Shown here: positions 42,002 through 53,153 of the stretch, piece after piece
Numbering within the stretch: the stretch's first letter is position 1
Layout: the number at the start of each line of letters is the position of its first letter
Source of the DNA: Bacteroidales bacterium
Lineage (GTDB): Bacteria > Bacteroidota > Bacteroidia > Bacteroidales > WCHB1-69
NCBI GenBank assembly: GCA_017554325.1
Contig: JAFZIP010000011.1
Location: forward strand, 62,001 to 126,000
DNA length: 64,000 nucleotides
Direction: 5' to 3'
Program-made: the position numbers and the translations under genes
The notes under the pieces: model-generated
Database searches by the model: none
What the model was told of the DNA's origin: nothing
The model's input: the letters and a program-made list of their open reading frames with translations, nothing else

Positions 42002-42029
42002 GTAGAGACGGTGCATGCACCGTCTCTAC
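42002..42029. repeat. Perfect palindrome, GAGACG family, core GTGCATGCAC
   Basis: 28-nt perfect palindrome (GTAGAGACG ... CGTCTCTAC), between two same-strand genes. Confidence 0.9.
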
Positions 42030-42055
42030 AAAAAATGATAATGGAAAATTCAAAA

Positions 42056-42901
42056 TTATCTACCCACGGAAAATGCATTGCGGTTGGGGATGATGAGCAA
42101 CGGCATGGGGCAGGTGCTCAAAATCTGACGCATGTTGCGGGAAGCGGTGAAATCCGTTTCCTGTTCCTCACGCATGATGGTGATCAGGTTGGCGTCAAGA
42201 TCGCTGGCGCTTTTAAGAATGGTGCTGCAAACATCATTGTTGCTCACGGTGTGCAACTCGGCGTCATAACGTACGTTGGCATCGTCGCACATGTCGGCTG
42301 CGTGGCGCAGCTGCACATTGACGATGTGGCGGCTCTCATTGTTGTTGGGGTAAACCACGCCGAACAGATAGACCTGTGCGGCAAAGCTCTTGGCCAGTTC
42401 AATGGAGAGTTTCATCTTCTGCAAGGTTTCGAAGCTGATGTCGATAGGTACAAAAATCTTGTGCAGGTCGCGGTTGATTTGGATATTTTCACGCATGATC
42501 AGCACGGGAACTTCGGCATTGTTGATCAGTCGGTAGGCGTTGTTGCCGATGTAACCCTCTTCAAATCCGGAGGCGCCGTGGGCACCCATCACGATGATGG
42601 AGTCAGGCAGGTTATTGGCGTAGCGCGTGATTTCCACGTGTACTTTACCCTCTAAAATAACGCTATTCACCTGACTTTCAGGAGATTCTTTCTTGCAGAG
42701 GTCAATCCATTCTTGCAGTTTGCTTTGTGAATGAGAGGTAAATGCACCGGATTGATTTTCATCTTCTACACTTTTGGCGCCGGGAGTTTTAACCCACACC
42801 AGATGCAAGGAGGCTTTGGAACGAATGGCCAAGGCCACAGCATGACGCATGGCCGTCATGGCGCTATTGGAAAAGTCGGTACCGACAACAATATTTTTCA
42901 T
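42056..42901 (-). CDS. Universal stress protein with tandem UspA domains
   Basis: 281 residues. The first UspA domain (NIVVGTDFSNSAMTAMRHAV ... GAHGASGFEEGYIGNNAYRLI) keeps the ATP-type G-x2-G-x9-G(S/T)-like loop region near residue 110-125. The second domain (from about 145, KIFVPIDISFETLQKMKLSI) is more divergent. Tandem Usp proteins bind nucleotides and respond to starvation or envelope stress. It follows guaB by 29 nt, so the two may be co-transcribed. Confidence 0.88.
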   Translation of the reverse strand: MKNIVVGTDFSNSAMTAMRHAVALAIRSKASLHLVWVKTPGAKSVEDENQSGAFTSHSQSKLQEWIDLCKKESPESQVNSVILEGKVHVEITRYANNLPDSIIVMGAHGASGFEEGYIGNNAYRLINNAEVPVLIMRENIQINRDLHKIFVPIDISFETLQKMKLSIELAKSFAAQVYLFGVVYPNNNESRHIVNVQLRHAADMCDDANVRYDAELHTVSNNDVCSTILKSASDLDANLITIMREEQETDFTASRNMRQILSTCPMPLLIIPNRNAFSVGR

Positions 42902-42930
42902 AATATGCTAATTTTAAGGTTAATAATCAA

Positions 42931-44409
42931 TTATTTGGATTCCGATGAATAGTTCGGTGCTTCGGAGGTGATGGTGATGTCATGCGGATGGCTTTCGAGC
43001 ACGCCGGCGTTGGTGATGCGGCAGAAGCGTGCGTTGTGTAGATCCTCAATGTTGTGGGCACCGCAATAGCCCATGCCCGAGCGCAAACCGCCGGCCATCT
43101 GGTAGATGACTTCGTACAGGTCGCCTTTGTAAGGCACGCGGCCCACGATACCTTCCGGCACGAGTTTCTTGGCATCCTCCACGTCGCTCTGCATGTAGCG
43201 GTCCTTGGAGCCTTGCTGCATGGCCTCTAGGGAGCCCATACCTCTGTATGTCTTGAATTTACGGCCATTAAACAGGATGGTGGTGCCGGGAGATTCCTCC
43301 ACACCGGCCAGCAAGCCACCCAGCATCACGGAACTACCGCCCGCGGCCAAAGCTTTCACGATGTCGCCGGAGTAGCGGATGCCGCCATCAGCAATCAAAG
43401 GAATGTTGTAAGATTGGAGGGCTTTATAGACATCGTAAACGGCGCTCAGCTGGGGAACGCCCACGCCAGCCACTACGCGGGTAGTGCAAATGGAGCCGGG
43501 TCCGATACCCACCTTCACCGCGTCGGCGCCAGCGTCGGCCAACATCTTGGCGGCCTCGCCCGTGGCAATGTTGCCCACCACCACGTCAACACCCGGGAAA
43601 TGCTGTTTTACGGCTTTCAGCACGTTCACCACATTCTGGGAATGGCCGTGCGCACAGTCCAGCACCAGTGCATCCACGCCAGCTTCCACCAACGCTGCGG
43701 CACGTTCCACAGCGTCGGCGGTGATGCCCACGCCCGCGGCCACGCGCAAACGCCCCTGCGCATCCTTGCACGCGTAAGGCTTATCCTTGGCTTTCGTGAT
43801 GTCTTTATAAGTAATGAGTCCTAACAAGGTGCCGTCCTCCGCCACCACCGGCAACTTTTCAATTTTGTACTGTTGCAAGATGTCCGTGGCCTTGTTGAGG
43901 TCTGTGTCGCGCGAGGTGGTGATGAGGTTCTCTTTCGTCATGACCTCTGCTATGGGCTTGTTGAAATTCTTTTCAAAACGCAAGTCGCGGTTGGTGACAA
44001 TGCCGATGAGACGGTTGTTGTCATCCACCACTGGGATACCGCCGATCTTGTATTCGGCCATGATGCGCAACGCATCACCCACGGTCTTGTCGGCTGTGAT
44101 GATGACTGGTGCGTTAATCATGCCGTTTTCGGCACGCTTCACAGAAGCTACCTGCTTGGCCTGCTCCGCAATGGTCATGTTCTTATGGATGACACCAATG
44201 CCGCCTTCACGGGCGATGGAGATGGCCATCTTGGCTTCCGTTACGGTGTCCATGGCAGCGGATACAAATGGCAAATTGAGTTGTATGTTGCGTGTGAAGC
44301 GGGTCTGCAAACTCACTTCTTTGGGTAACACATTGGAATAGGAGGGAATCAAGAGAACGTCATCAAACGTCAATCCTTCAAGAGCGATTCTATCTGTAAT
44401 AAAAGACAT
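42931..44409 (-). CDS. guaB: IMP dehydrogenase
   Basis: 492-residue enzyme oxidising IMP to XMP, the committed step of GMP synthesis. A CBS-domain pair (about residues 95-210) is inserted in the TIM barrel. The catalytic Cys loop [20 protein letters not shown] is near residue 300, followed by the [17 protein letters not shown] phosphate region and the flap [13 protein letters not shown]. Its promoter is at 44435-44442, divergent from ridA. The universal stress gene follows. Confidence 0.97.
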   Translation of the reverse strand: MSFITDRIALEGLTFDDVLLIPSYSNVLPKEVSLQTRFTRNIQLNLPFVSAAMDTVTEAKMAISIAREGGIGVIHKNMTIAEQAKQVASVKRAENGMINAPVIITADKTVGDALRIMAEYKIGGIPVVDDNNRLIGIVTNRDLRFEKNFNKPIAEVMTKENLITTSRDTDLNKATDILQQYKIEKLPVVAEDGTLLGLITYKDITKAKDKPYACKDAQGRLRVAAGVGITADAVERAAALVEAGVDALVLDCAHGHSQNVVNVLKAVKQHFPGVDVVVGNIATGEAAKMLADAGADAVKVGIGPGSICTTRVVAGVGVPQLSAVYDVYKALQSYNIPLIADGGIRYSGDIVKALAAGGSSVMLGGLLAGVEESPGTTILFNGRKFKTYRGMGSLEAMQQGSKDRYMQSDVEDAKKLVPEGIVGRVPYKGDLYEVIYQMAGGLRSGMGYCGAHNIEDLHNARFCRITNAGVLESHPHDITITSEAPNYSSESK

Positions 44410-44434
44410 AAAATTATTGTTTTTTTATTACGCG

Positions 44435-44442
44435 CAAAAATA
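44435..44442 (-). promoter_or_regulatory. -7 promoter element for guaB
   Basis: Minus strand TATTTTTG, 26 nt before the guaB start. Confidence 0.65.
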
Positions 44443-44477
44443 TAAAAAAAAGGGAAAGAACAAACAGATAAAAGTGT

Positions 44478-44485
44478 TATTTTTG
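44478..44485 (+). promoter_or_regulatory. -7 promoter element for ridA
   Basis: TATTTTTG, 51 nt before the start. Confidence 0.6.
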
Positions 44486-44535
44486 CCCATTGCTTTGTAA
44501 AATAAACAATTGTTTAATTATCAAAATCTTATAAG

Positions 44536-44916
44536 ATGAAAAAAGTGATTCATACAGAGAAGGCTCCGGCTGCCATCGGTCCGTACAGCCAGGCGATTGA
44601 AGCCAATGGCATGTTGTTTATCTCCGGTCAGATCCCCGTTGACCCCGCCACAGGCATTGTTCCGGAAGGCATCACGGCGCAGACCGAACAAGTGATGAAA
44701 AACATTGCCGCCATTTTGCTAGAGGCCGGCTATTCTTTCGACGATGTGGTGAAGACCACTTGCCTGTTGAGCGACATCGCCAATTTTGGCGCGATGAACG
44801 AGGTGTATGCCCAGTATTTCCTGGTCAACCCGCCCGCAAGAGCCGCTTTCGCCGTCCGCGACCTGCCCAAAGGCGTGATGGTGGAAATCGAGACTATCGC
44901 TGTAAAATCCAAATAA
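44536..44916 (+). CDS. ridA: RidA family enamine/imine deaminase
   Basis: 126-residue trimeric protein (YjgF/UK114) that hydrolyses reactive 2-aminoacrylate and related imines made by PLP enzymes. The signature [22 protein letters not shown] holds the conserved Arg that binds the carboxylate; GPYSQAI and SGQIPVDP precede it. It converges on dtd with only 8 nt between stop codons. Confidence 0.94.
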   Translation: MKKVIHTEKAPAAIGPYSQAIEANGMLFISGQIPVDPATGIVPEGITAQTEQVMKNIAAILLEAGYSFDDVVKTTCLLSDIANFGAMNEVYAQYFLVNPPARAAFAVRDLPKGVMVEIETIAVKSK

Positions 44917-44924
44917 TCAAGCTG

Positions 44925-45374
44925 CTATCTGTCTGCGCTGTCCAGCAGGATGGTGACTGGCCCGTCGTTGACGAAATCCACTTTCATGTCCGCGCCGAAA
45001 CGTCCGGTTTCCACGGTCAGCCTGTACAATTCGCGCAGCAGCGTGTTGAAATACGCATACAACGGCTCCGCCACTTCCGGCGGGGCCGCTTTTATGAAGC
45101 TGGGTCGGTTGCCCTTGTGCGCGTTGCCGTACAGGGTGAACTGCGAAATGCTCAAAACAGCACCGCCCACTTCGCCTAACGAGAGGTTCATCTTGCCCTC
45201 TGCATCGTTGAAAATCCGCATGTTGGCGACCTTTTTCGCTAAATACTCCGCTTCCTGCTTCGTGTCGCCGTGCGTGATGCCCACCAGCAGCAGGAATCCA
45301 GTGCCGATTTGTCCAACAATTTCACCGTCAATCCGAACCTCCGCCCGGCTGCAACGTTGTATGATAATTCGCAT
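44925..45374 (-). CDS. dtd: D-aminoacyl-tRNA deacylase
   Basis: 149-residue editing enzyme removing D-amino acids from tRNA. The characteristic SQFTLYG (near residue 77) and the C-terminal cross-subunit [11 protein letters not shown] (Gly-cisPro region) are visible. It has its own promoter at 45394-45401. Confidence 0.95.
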   Translation of the reverse strand: MRIIIQRCSRAEVRIDGEIVGQIGTGFLLLVGITHGDTKQEAEYLAKKVANMRIFNDAEGKMNLSLGEVGGAVLSISQFTLYGNAHKGNRPSFIKAAPPEVAEPLYAYFNTLLRELYRLTVETGRFGADMKVDFVNDGPVTILLDSADR

Positions 45375-45393
45375 AATCTTTTGTTTTATTATG

Positions 45394-45401
45394 CAAAAGT
45401 A
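45394..45401 (-). promoter_or_regulatory. -7 promoter element for dtd
   Basis: Minus strand TACTTTTG, 19 nt before the start. Confidence 0.65.
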
Positions 45402-45417
45402 CGAAAAAATCGTATGG

Positions 45418-45470
45418 AATGTAATACCAAATCTCTAAACTCTAAACCTTAAACTCTAAACTAAATACTC
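45418..45470. repeat. CTCTAAAC degenerate tandem
   Basis: Repeated ATCTCTAAACTCTAAACCTT units. Similar words occur at 24658-24690 and, on the other strand, at 31620-31650. Length-variable low-complexity DNA. Confidence 0.55.
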
Positions 45471-45481
45471 TCATCATTTTT

Positions 45482-45489
45482 TGTACCTT
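45482..45489 (+). promoter_or_regulatory. -7 promoter element for the ABC-F gene
   Basis: TACCTTTG, 21 nt before ATG 45511. Confidence 0.65.
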
Positions 45490-45510
45490 TGCACCCTCAA
45501 AAATCGCCCA

Positions 45511-47400
<1,890 letters not shown>

Positions 47401-47427
47401 CACATTTGAATATAAATAGCACGAAAT

Positions 47428-48147
47428 ATGGTATTTGATCAATATTTTTATCATCCGGACCTGACGCAGAATGTGATCACGTTGAGTCGGGAGGAGTCGG
47501 AGCATTGTGTGCGGGCCTTGCGCCATCGTGCAGGCGACCGCGTGTTGCTGACCGACGGCAAGGGTCACGAGGCCACCGCGCTCATCGTGGCCGCCGACCC
47601 GAAGGCGTGCATGGTGGAGCTGTCGGAGGTGCGTGAGGTGCGCGCGGGCGCGTCCCATCGCCTGCACTTGGCCATTGCGCCAACCAAGAACATGGACCGC
47701 ATGGAGTGGCTGGTGGAGAAGTGTGTGGAGATCGGCATTGAGTCGGTCAGCTTCATTGTGTGCGACCACTCTGAGCGGCCCAAGGTGAACCTTGACCGCT
47801 TGAACCGCATTGCTATTTCCGCCCTCAAGCAGTGCCAAACCACTTGGTTGCCTCCGTTGGAGTTGCTTACGTTCGGCGAGTTTGTCGATGGGCACCGGCA
47901 GGTGGCTGCCGACAAGTACATTGCTTGGTGCGATGATGACAACACACGCCAGTTTGCGGAGGAAGATTTCCGTCATGAGGATGTCATCCTGCTCATCGGC
48001 CCCGAAGGGGATTTCAGCACTGCCGAAATCGCGTGCGCCAAGGATGCCGGATACGTTGAGATCAAGCTCGGGAACCGCCGCCTGCGCACGGAAACAGCGG
48101 GTCTCTATGGTTGCTTGGCAGTGGCTATCAAAATGGAAAATAACTAA
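47428..48147 (+). CDS. rsmE: 16S rRNA (uracil-1498-N3)-methyltransferase
   Basis: 239-residue SPOUT-fold rRNA methyltransferase. The knotted SAM site is visible in LIGPEGDFSTAEIACAK (near 190) and LGNRRLRTETAGL (near 212); the N-terminal PUA-like domain has HCVRALRHRAGDRVLLTDG. It modifies U1498 of 16S rRNA in the decoding region. Likely co-transcribed with the ABC-F gene. Confidence 0.94.
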   Translation: MVFDQYFYHPDLTQNVITLSREESEHCVRALRHRAGDRVLLTDGKGHEATALIVAADPKACMVELSEVREVRAGASHRLHLAIAPTKNMDRMEWLVEKCVEIGIESVSFIVCDHSERPKVNLDRLNRIAISALKQCQTTWLPPLELLTFGEFVDGHRQVAADKYIAWCDDDNTRQFAEEDFRHEDVILLIGPEGDFSTAEIACAKDAGYVEIKLGNRRLRTETAGLYGCLAVAIKMENN

Positions 48148-48181
48148 AAATAAAAAAAATCATTTGTATTAAAAAAATATT

Positions 48182-48189
48182 TGTACTTT
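48182..48189 (+). promoter_or_regulatory. -7 promoter element for the C10 peptidase gene
   Basis: TACTTTTG at about 75 nt before the start, with a TTG about 20 nt upstream as a candidate -33 element. Confidence 0.55.
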
Positions 48190-48271
48190 TGCCATCTTAA
48201 AAACAAATAGGTCTTAAAGAATCTTGATATTAGAAAGAAGAAAAAAGTAAAATATTAAAAACTAAATGCTT

Positions 48272-50563
48272 ATGAAAAAATTTATGCTCTTAGTAACATT
48301 GTTAGCAGTGATGTCTTTCGGTTTCTCAACGAATGTTGTACCGGTGGATGACGCTGTTAGAGTGTCCAAGAACTTCCTTTCCGAGCGTATTGGCTCCATG
48401 GAAGCTCAGAATTTCTCCATCACTCTGGTGGAAACGGAATATGCTACAGACGGCACTCCTGTTTATTATCGTTTCCAAATTGGCAACAAGGGATTTATCA
48501 TCATTTCCGCTACGGATCAGGTGGCTCCTGTGTTGGCTTACTCTTTGGAAAGCAATTTCACAAAGGGTCCTGCTGCCTCCTATCTTTGCAGCAGATACAA
48601 ATCAGAACTATCTGAGGTTGTCGCCATGCCTTCCGCCAAAGCGAACAGTGAGTGGGCTTACTATTTGTCTGACAATTTCCAACTTAAATCAACCAAGGGC
48701 GCTCCTTGCATTGAGCCGTTGGTAACGACCACCTGGACTCAGAATCCGTACTACAACGCTGAGTGTCCGTACAATCCGAGAACCAAATATGAAAATGATG
48801 ACAAAAGAGCTCCTGTGGGCTGTGTGGCGTTGACGATGGCCAACATCATGTTCTATTACCGTTATCCGGCAAGTGGTTATGGCGGTATGCTGTACATCCC
48901 GGTAGAATATGATGACAACACTGGTGATGTTCTTTATACATATCCTCCTCAACAAGCTAATTTTGCACAGGCTTCCTATAACTATGATGCCATTCCTAAC
49001 AGATTGGAATCTTACAACCATGAATTGGCCCATTTGCTCTATCATTGCGGTGTCGCTACCAAGATGGGATATGGTCACGATGGTTCCGGTACGCAATCAG
49101 AATATGCGCTCAATGCATTGCAGTCTAATTTCTACTATGCACAAATGGCCCAATACCAGAATCTTACCGATGTGGTAACCGATACATCTGCTACTGCTGC
49201 CGCTACAACTCTTCCTGTCTGGGAAGAAAGACTTATCTCGGAGTTGGACAACTATCGTCCTGTATTCTACTCCGGTCGTAGTGCTGCTGCAGGCGGTCAC
49301 GCTTGGATTGTGGATGGCTATACCACCATTAACGATGTCCATTATTTCCATGTGAATTGGGGTTGGGCTGGTAGCGATAACGGATTCTATCGTCTTCGCA
49401 ATATGAACACTTCCGGTTATGGCAACTTCAACTATCAGTTCAAAGAAGCCATGATGCTTCGTTTGTTCCCGAACGACACCAATGCTATTGCTAAGCCGAC
49501 CTCTGGTTCAACAAGAGTTACAGCCGCTCAAGGTACGATTTCCGATGGTGCAGGAAATGTGAAATATGCTCCTAACACCAACCGCAGCTGGGTGTTCGCT
49601 TGCCCTGATGCCCGAGCTTATAAATTCCAATTCTCCAAGCTGAAATTGAAAAATGGTGACAAAGTAACGATCTATAACGGCGGCACAACCGCTTCCGGTA
49701 TCAAGCAAGAATACACAGGCGAATATAAAATGGCTGCATGTTCCGACTATTCCGCACAAAGTGGAAGCACCGCTGGCGATTTCACTGGCCAAAACCTGCC
49801 AAGTTCTCTTACGGTTACTGCTGACAGTGTGTTGGTGGTGTTCACCTCCAATAGCGATGATGAGACCAGCTATGGTTTCGTGTTGGATTATGAAGTGACT
49901 ACATATTATACTAATACTTGCTCCTTGATTGTTCCGTTCTCGAATGTATATAGTGGTTTCATCACAGATAAGAAAAACAATGAAGAAAGCGATGACAACT
50001 ACAGAGCTTCTACCGTTTGCCAATACAGATTGAACGGTCTGAAATTCAACACCGGATATGATGTTGCTTTCCCGAAATTCGATCTGAAGGCTGGTGACTA
50101 TGTGGAATTTTACGATTTGAACAGCAATTTGCCTGAGAGCCCGGACGGAAGAGATTTCATCGTTCGTTTTGACATGAACAATGTGCCTGCTGGCGTAATC
50201 ACTATCCCCGCTACGGATGTGTTGGTGAGATTCGTCTCTGACAACTGGAAACAAGGAACTGGTTTCAAGATGGACTTCTACGGCAGATTAGGTGTGCCTT
50301 CTCATACTAGTTTCGAGGATGCAACCATTTTCCCGAACCCTGCAACTGAAAACTTGTTCGTCAAGCTGACCGCCGAAGAGCAGGATGTGCTGGCTACAGT
50401 GGTGGATCTGACTGGCAAGGTGGTTTATACCGAAAAGTTCAACCATGCTGGTGGTGAGCAACAATACACGCTCCCTGTCAACACGTTGGCCAACGGTATC
50501 TACTTCTTGAATTTGCAAGGTAAAGACGGTGGCAAGGTTACTTACAAGTTCATTGTGAAATAA
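48272..50563 (+). CDS. Secreted C10 family cysteine peptidase (streptopain-like) with CUB-like domains and T9SS tail
   Basis: 763 residues. Signal MKKFMLLVTLLAVMSFGFS; an inhibitory propeptide to about 140; catalytic Cys in APVGCVALTMANIMFYY (near residue 190) and catalytic His in GGHAWIVDGY (near 350), followed by FHVNWGWAG. Two CUB-like beta domains (about 400-540 and 550-680; NGDKVTIYNGG, GDYVEFYDLNS) resemble binding modules. The last 80 residues are a type A T9SS domain (FEDATIFPNPATENLFVKL ... GIYFLNL). Exported across the outer membrane and probably attached to the surface; likely a host- or diet-protein-degrading protease. Relatives are interpain and PrtT. The start MLMKK 6 nt earlier is also possible. 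Confidence 0.93.
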   Translation: MKKFMLLVTLLAVMSFGFSTNVVPVDDAVRVSKNFLSERIGSMEAQNFSITLVETEYATDGTPVYYRFQIGNKGFIIISATDQVAPVLAYSLESNFTKGPAASYLCSRYKSELSEVVAMPSAKANSEWAYYLSDNFQLKSTKGAPCIEPLVTTTWTQNPYYNAECPYNPRTKYENDDKRAPVGCVALTMANIMFYYRYPASGYGGMLYIPVEYDDNTGDVLYTYPPQQANFAQASYNYDAIPNRLESYNHELAHLLYHCGVATKMGYGHDGSGTQSEYALNALQSNFYYAQMAQYQNLTDVVTDTSATAAATTLPVWEERLISELDNYRPVFYSGRSAAAGGHAWIVDGYTTINDVHYFHVNWGWAGSDNGFYRLRNMNTSGYGNFNYQFKEAMMLRLFPNDTNAIAKPTSGSTRVTAAQGTISDGAGNVKYAPNTNRSWVFACPDARAYKFQFSKLKLKNGDKVTIYNGGTTASGIKQEYTGEYKMAACSDYSAQSGSTAGDFTGQNLPSSLTVTADSVLVVFTSNSDDETSYGFVLDYEVTTYYTNTCSLIVPFSNVYSGFITDKKNNEESDDNYRASTVCQYRLNGLKFNTGYDVAFPKFDLKAGDYVEFYDLNSNLPESPDGRDFIVRFDMNNVPAGVITIPATDVLVRFVSDNWKQGTGFKMDFYGRLGVPSHTSFEDATIFPNPATENLFVKLTAEEQDVLATVVDLTGKVVYTEKFNHAGGEQQYTLPVNTLANGIYFLNLQGKDGGKVTYKFIVK

Positions 50564-50584
50564 TCCTCGCTACAACCGACCCAT

Positions 50585-50617
50585 AAAAAAGGCAGACTTC
50601 AAAGTCTGCCTTTTTTT
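50585..50617. terminator. Intrinsic terminator after the C10 peptidase gene
   Basis: Stem GGCAGACT / AGTCTGCC with loop TCAA, flanked by A6 and T7; serves two convergent genes. Confidence 0.88.
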
Positions 50618-50638
50618 GTGCGTGATAGAATTCGGTAT

Positions 50639-51409
50639 TTAGACGTATTTTTTCTTTACCATATCTATCAAAAAACCTGGCAGCAGGAAACAGCAGAACA
50701 GGAAAAAGTAGTTGATGATTCCTGGGATTTTGCGTTTTTTGCCGTGGAACATGGCACGAAGGCCGCGGTTGGCAATCTGTCGTGGCTTGAGCATGAGACC
50801 GAAACGGCACAGCCATTTGCGCATATTGGGCGACAGGTTATAAAGGTCGGTATCAACAGCGCCAGGGCATACGCAGCAAACCTTTACCCCATAATGGCTC
50901 AGCTCGAAAGCCAGTGCTCTGGAGAACTTCACCAAAAAGGCTTTTGAACTCTCGTAGGCGGCAATGGTGGGGAAACTCATGAACCCAGTGATGGAACCAG
51001 CGTTGAGAATGTAGCCATGGCCTTTCTCTTTCATCTCTTTGCCGAACAAAATACACAAGTCGGTGGGCGTGGTGACGTGCAATGATAACATCTTGTCGGT
51101 CAGGGCGCAGGGTTTCTCTACCACCGCACCAAAGTAAAACATGCCGGCGTTGTTCACAAGAACCTCAATTTCCATGTCGTGTTCGTGGCAGTAGTCGAAC
51201 AGCCGTTGGCCGGCACTGGCTTCTGCCAAGTCCATCATCAGAGTAGAGATGGTGACTTCGGGATATTTGGGTTGTAACTCCGCTTGCGCGCTTGCGTTCA
51301 GGTCTTCGCGGTTGCTGACAATCAGCACGTTGTATTTGCGTGCGGCCAGTCCCTCCGCGTATGCATATCCGATGCCTGAACTTCCTCCGGTAACCAAAGC
51401 GTATTTCAT
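50639..51409 (-). CDS. Short-chain dehydrogenase/reductase
   Basis: 256-residue SDR with NAD(P)-binding TGGSSGIGYAYAEGL at the N-terminus, LVNNAGMFYFG near residue 88, and the catalytic YESSKAF (Y-x3-K) near 153. Ser is at SITGF before it. A hydrophobic C-terminal segment (NYFFLFCCFLLPGFLIDMV) suggests membrane attachment. Substrate unknown. It follows sufS by about 33 nt. Confidence 0.88.
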   Translation of the reverse strand: MKYALVTGGSSGIGYAYAEGLAARKYNVLIVSNREDLNASAQAELQPKYPEVTISTLMMDLAEASAGQRLFDYCHEHDMEIEVLVNNAGMFYFGAVVEKPCALTDKMLSLHVTTPTDLCILFGKEMKEKGHGYILNAGSITGFMSFPTIAAYESSKAFLVKFSRALAFELSHYGVKVCCVCPGAVDTDLYNLSPNMRKWLCRFGLMLKPRQIANRGLRAMFHGKKRKIPGIINYFFLFCCFLLPGFLIDMVKKKYV

Positions 51410-51442
51410 GATAATTGAGTGTTAAGAATTGAAAATTGAGAA

Positions 51443-52645
51443 TTATTGGAGCATTTGGGCTGCCTTTTGGACGGCTTTTACCAATATGTCTATTTCTTCT
51501 TTTGTGTTGTACAGGGCGAAGGAGGCCCTCACGGTGCCCGGGATATGGTAATGGTCCATGATGGGTTGGGTGCAATGGTGTCCCGTGCGCACCGCCACGC
51601 CCTGATGATCCAGCAGCACGCCCATATCGTAAGGATGGATATTGCCCACGAGGAAGGATATGACCGCCGCCTTGTGCGCCGCCTGCCCGATAATTCGCAA
51701 ACCATTGATTTTCAGCAATTCCTGTGTGCCGTATTGCAACAGTTCCTGTTCATAGTCGGCGATAGTCTGGATGCCGGTTTGCTGCATGTACTCGATGGCT
51801 TTGCGTAGCCCGATAACATCACCTACCGCTGGCGTGCCTGCTTCGAACTTGAAGGGCAGCTCGTTGTAGGTGGTTTTCTCGAAAGTCACTGTGCTGATCA
51901 TCTCGCCGCCGCCTTGATAGGGTTTCATCTCCTTGAGCCACCGTTCTTTGCCGTACATCACGCCGATGCCCATGGGTGCGTACATTTTGTGTCCGGAGAA
52001 GCAATAGAAGTCACAGTCGAGTGCTTGCACATCGACTGCGCCGTGAGCCACCGCCTGCGCGCCGTCCACCATCACGGGTACGTTGTGCGCGTGTGCCATG
52101 TCAATGATCTCCTTGATGGGATTGATGGTGCCCAAACTGTTGGAGACGTGCGTCACCGCGATAATCTTGGTCCGCGGAGTGATGAGTGCCTCTAACTGGT
52201 CAAGACAAAGTTCTCCGTTATCGTCGAAGGGCAGCACTTTCAGCTTTGCGCCACGGTCCTCGCACAGGAACTGCCACGGCACGATGTTGGAGTGGTGCTC
52301 CATTTCGGAGATGATGATCTCGTCGCCTTCGTGGATGTATGTGCGCCCGAACGAGGCGGCCACTAAGTTGATGGACTCTGTGGCTCCGCGCGTGAAAATG
52401 ATTTCGTAATCGTGGGCGGCATGGATGAACTGTTGCACGGCCTTGCGCGCTATCTCAAACTCTTCCGTGGCCCGCTGGCTCAGACAGTGCACGCCCCGGT
52501 GGATATTGCTGTTGATAGTCTTGTAGTAATCCGACAATGCATCAATCACCTGCAGCGGTTTCTGCGTCGTGGCAGCATTATCAAAATAGATCAACGGTTT
52601 GTTATAGACCTGTTGATTCAATATGGGAAAATCTTCTCTATTCAT
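51443..52645 (-). CDS. sufS: Cysteine desulfurase, SufS family
   Basis: 400-residue PLP enzyme that removes sulfur from cysteine for Fe-S clusters. The PLP Lys is in SGHKMYAPMGIGVMYGK (near 226), His in MEHHSNIVPWQ near 125, and the catalytic Cys in RTGHHCTQPIMD (R-x-GHHC type, near 364), the type II hallmark of SufS. The start is the ATG whose first bases overlap the stop of the upstream membrane-protein gene by 8 nt. The sulfur acceptor SufE is encoded separately at 7230. Confidence 0.96.
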   Translation of the reverse strand: MNREDFPILNQQVYNKPLIYFDNAATTQKPLQVIDALSDYYKTINSNIHRGVHCLSQRATEEFEIARKAVQQFIHAAHDYEIIFTRGATESINLVAASFGRTYIHEGDEIIISEMEHHSNIVPWQFLCEDRGAKLKVLPFDDNGELCLDQLEALITPRTKIIAVTHVSNSLGTINPIKEIIDMAHAHNVPVMVDGAQAVAHGAVDVQALDCDFYCFSGHKMYAPMGIGVMYGKERWLKEMKPYQGGGEMISTVTFEKTTYNELPFKFEAGTPAVGDVIGLRKAIEYMQQTGIQTIADYEQELLQYGTQELLKINGLRIIGQAAHKAAVISFLVGNIHPYDMGVLLDHQGVAVRTGHHCTQPIMDHYHIPGTVRASFALYNTKEEIDILVKAVQKAAQMLQ

Positions 52646-53153
52646 TGTTGTCGTTTTGTGGGTTGTCAGTCGGACTATCGGTGTCGGCAGCCCTGTCTCC
52701 TTGCATATACCGCAATTGTGTGGCAAACAAGATGATGATGAGAACCGTCATGACTACTGCGGACAGATTCATGGCCATTTTGCCGCCAATAAGGAAATTC
52801 AAAATGCAGAATTCAAAAATCTGGGCTATTGTATATATGTGGAAACCGATGGATTTCATCTTCCAGAGCATGATGAGTGCGCCCGCAAAGGAGGCAATCT
52901 CCGCCAAAATCAGCAAAAGATATTGTTGAGGTGTTACCGACAGAAAAATGTCGAAGATCTCTTTATATTCGTCCCCGCTGAACATAGGAATATTCTGTAT
53001 GAAATCCATGGATTGGCGTATGAGTCCGGGAAAAAAGGCATACAGGGAGAAAGACATCACATTCATGCCTGCGTTAATCATCGTGCAAATGGCCAAAAAC
53101 CACAACACAAAAGTCCTTTGAGGTTTATTATCCTGATTTTTAATTAATTCCAT
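52638..53153 (-). CDS. Small polytopic membrane protein of unknown function
   Basis: 171 residues, with an N-terminal Lys/Asn-rich part (MELIKNQDNKPQRTFVLWFL), about four hydrophobic segments, and a C-terminal acidic, Asn-rich tail (DTDSPTDNPQNDNNE). I do not recognise a family. Its start overlaps the end of tilS by 14 nt and its stop overlaps the start of sufS by 8 nt, so all three are tightly coupled. Confidence 0.72.
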   Translation of the reverse strand: MELIKNQDNKPQRTFVLWFLAICTMINAGMNVMSFSLYAFFPGLIRQSMDFIQNIPMFSGDEYKEIFDIFLSVTPQQYLLLILAEIASFAGALIMLWKMKSIGFHIYTIAQIFEFCILNFLIGGKMAMNLSAVVMTVLIIILFATQLRYMQGDRAADTDSPTDNPQNDNNE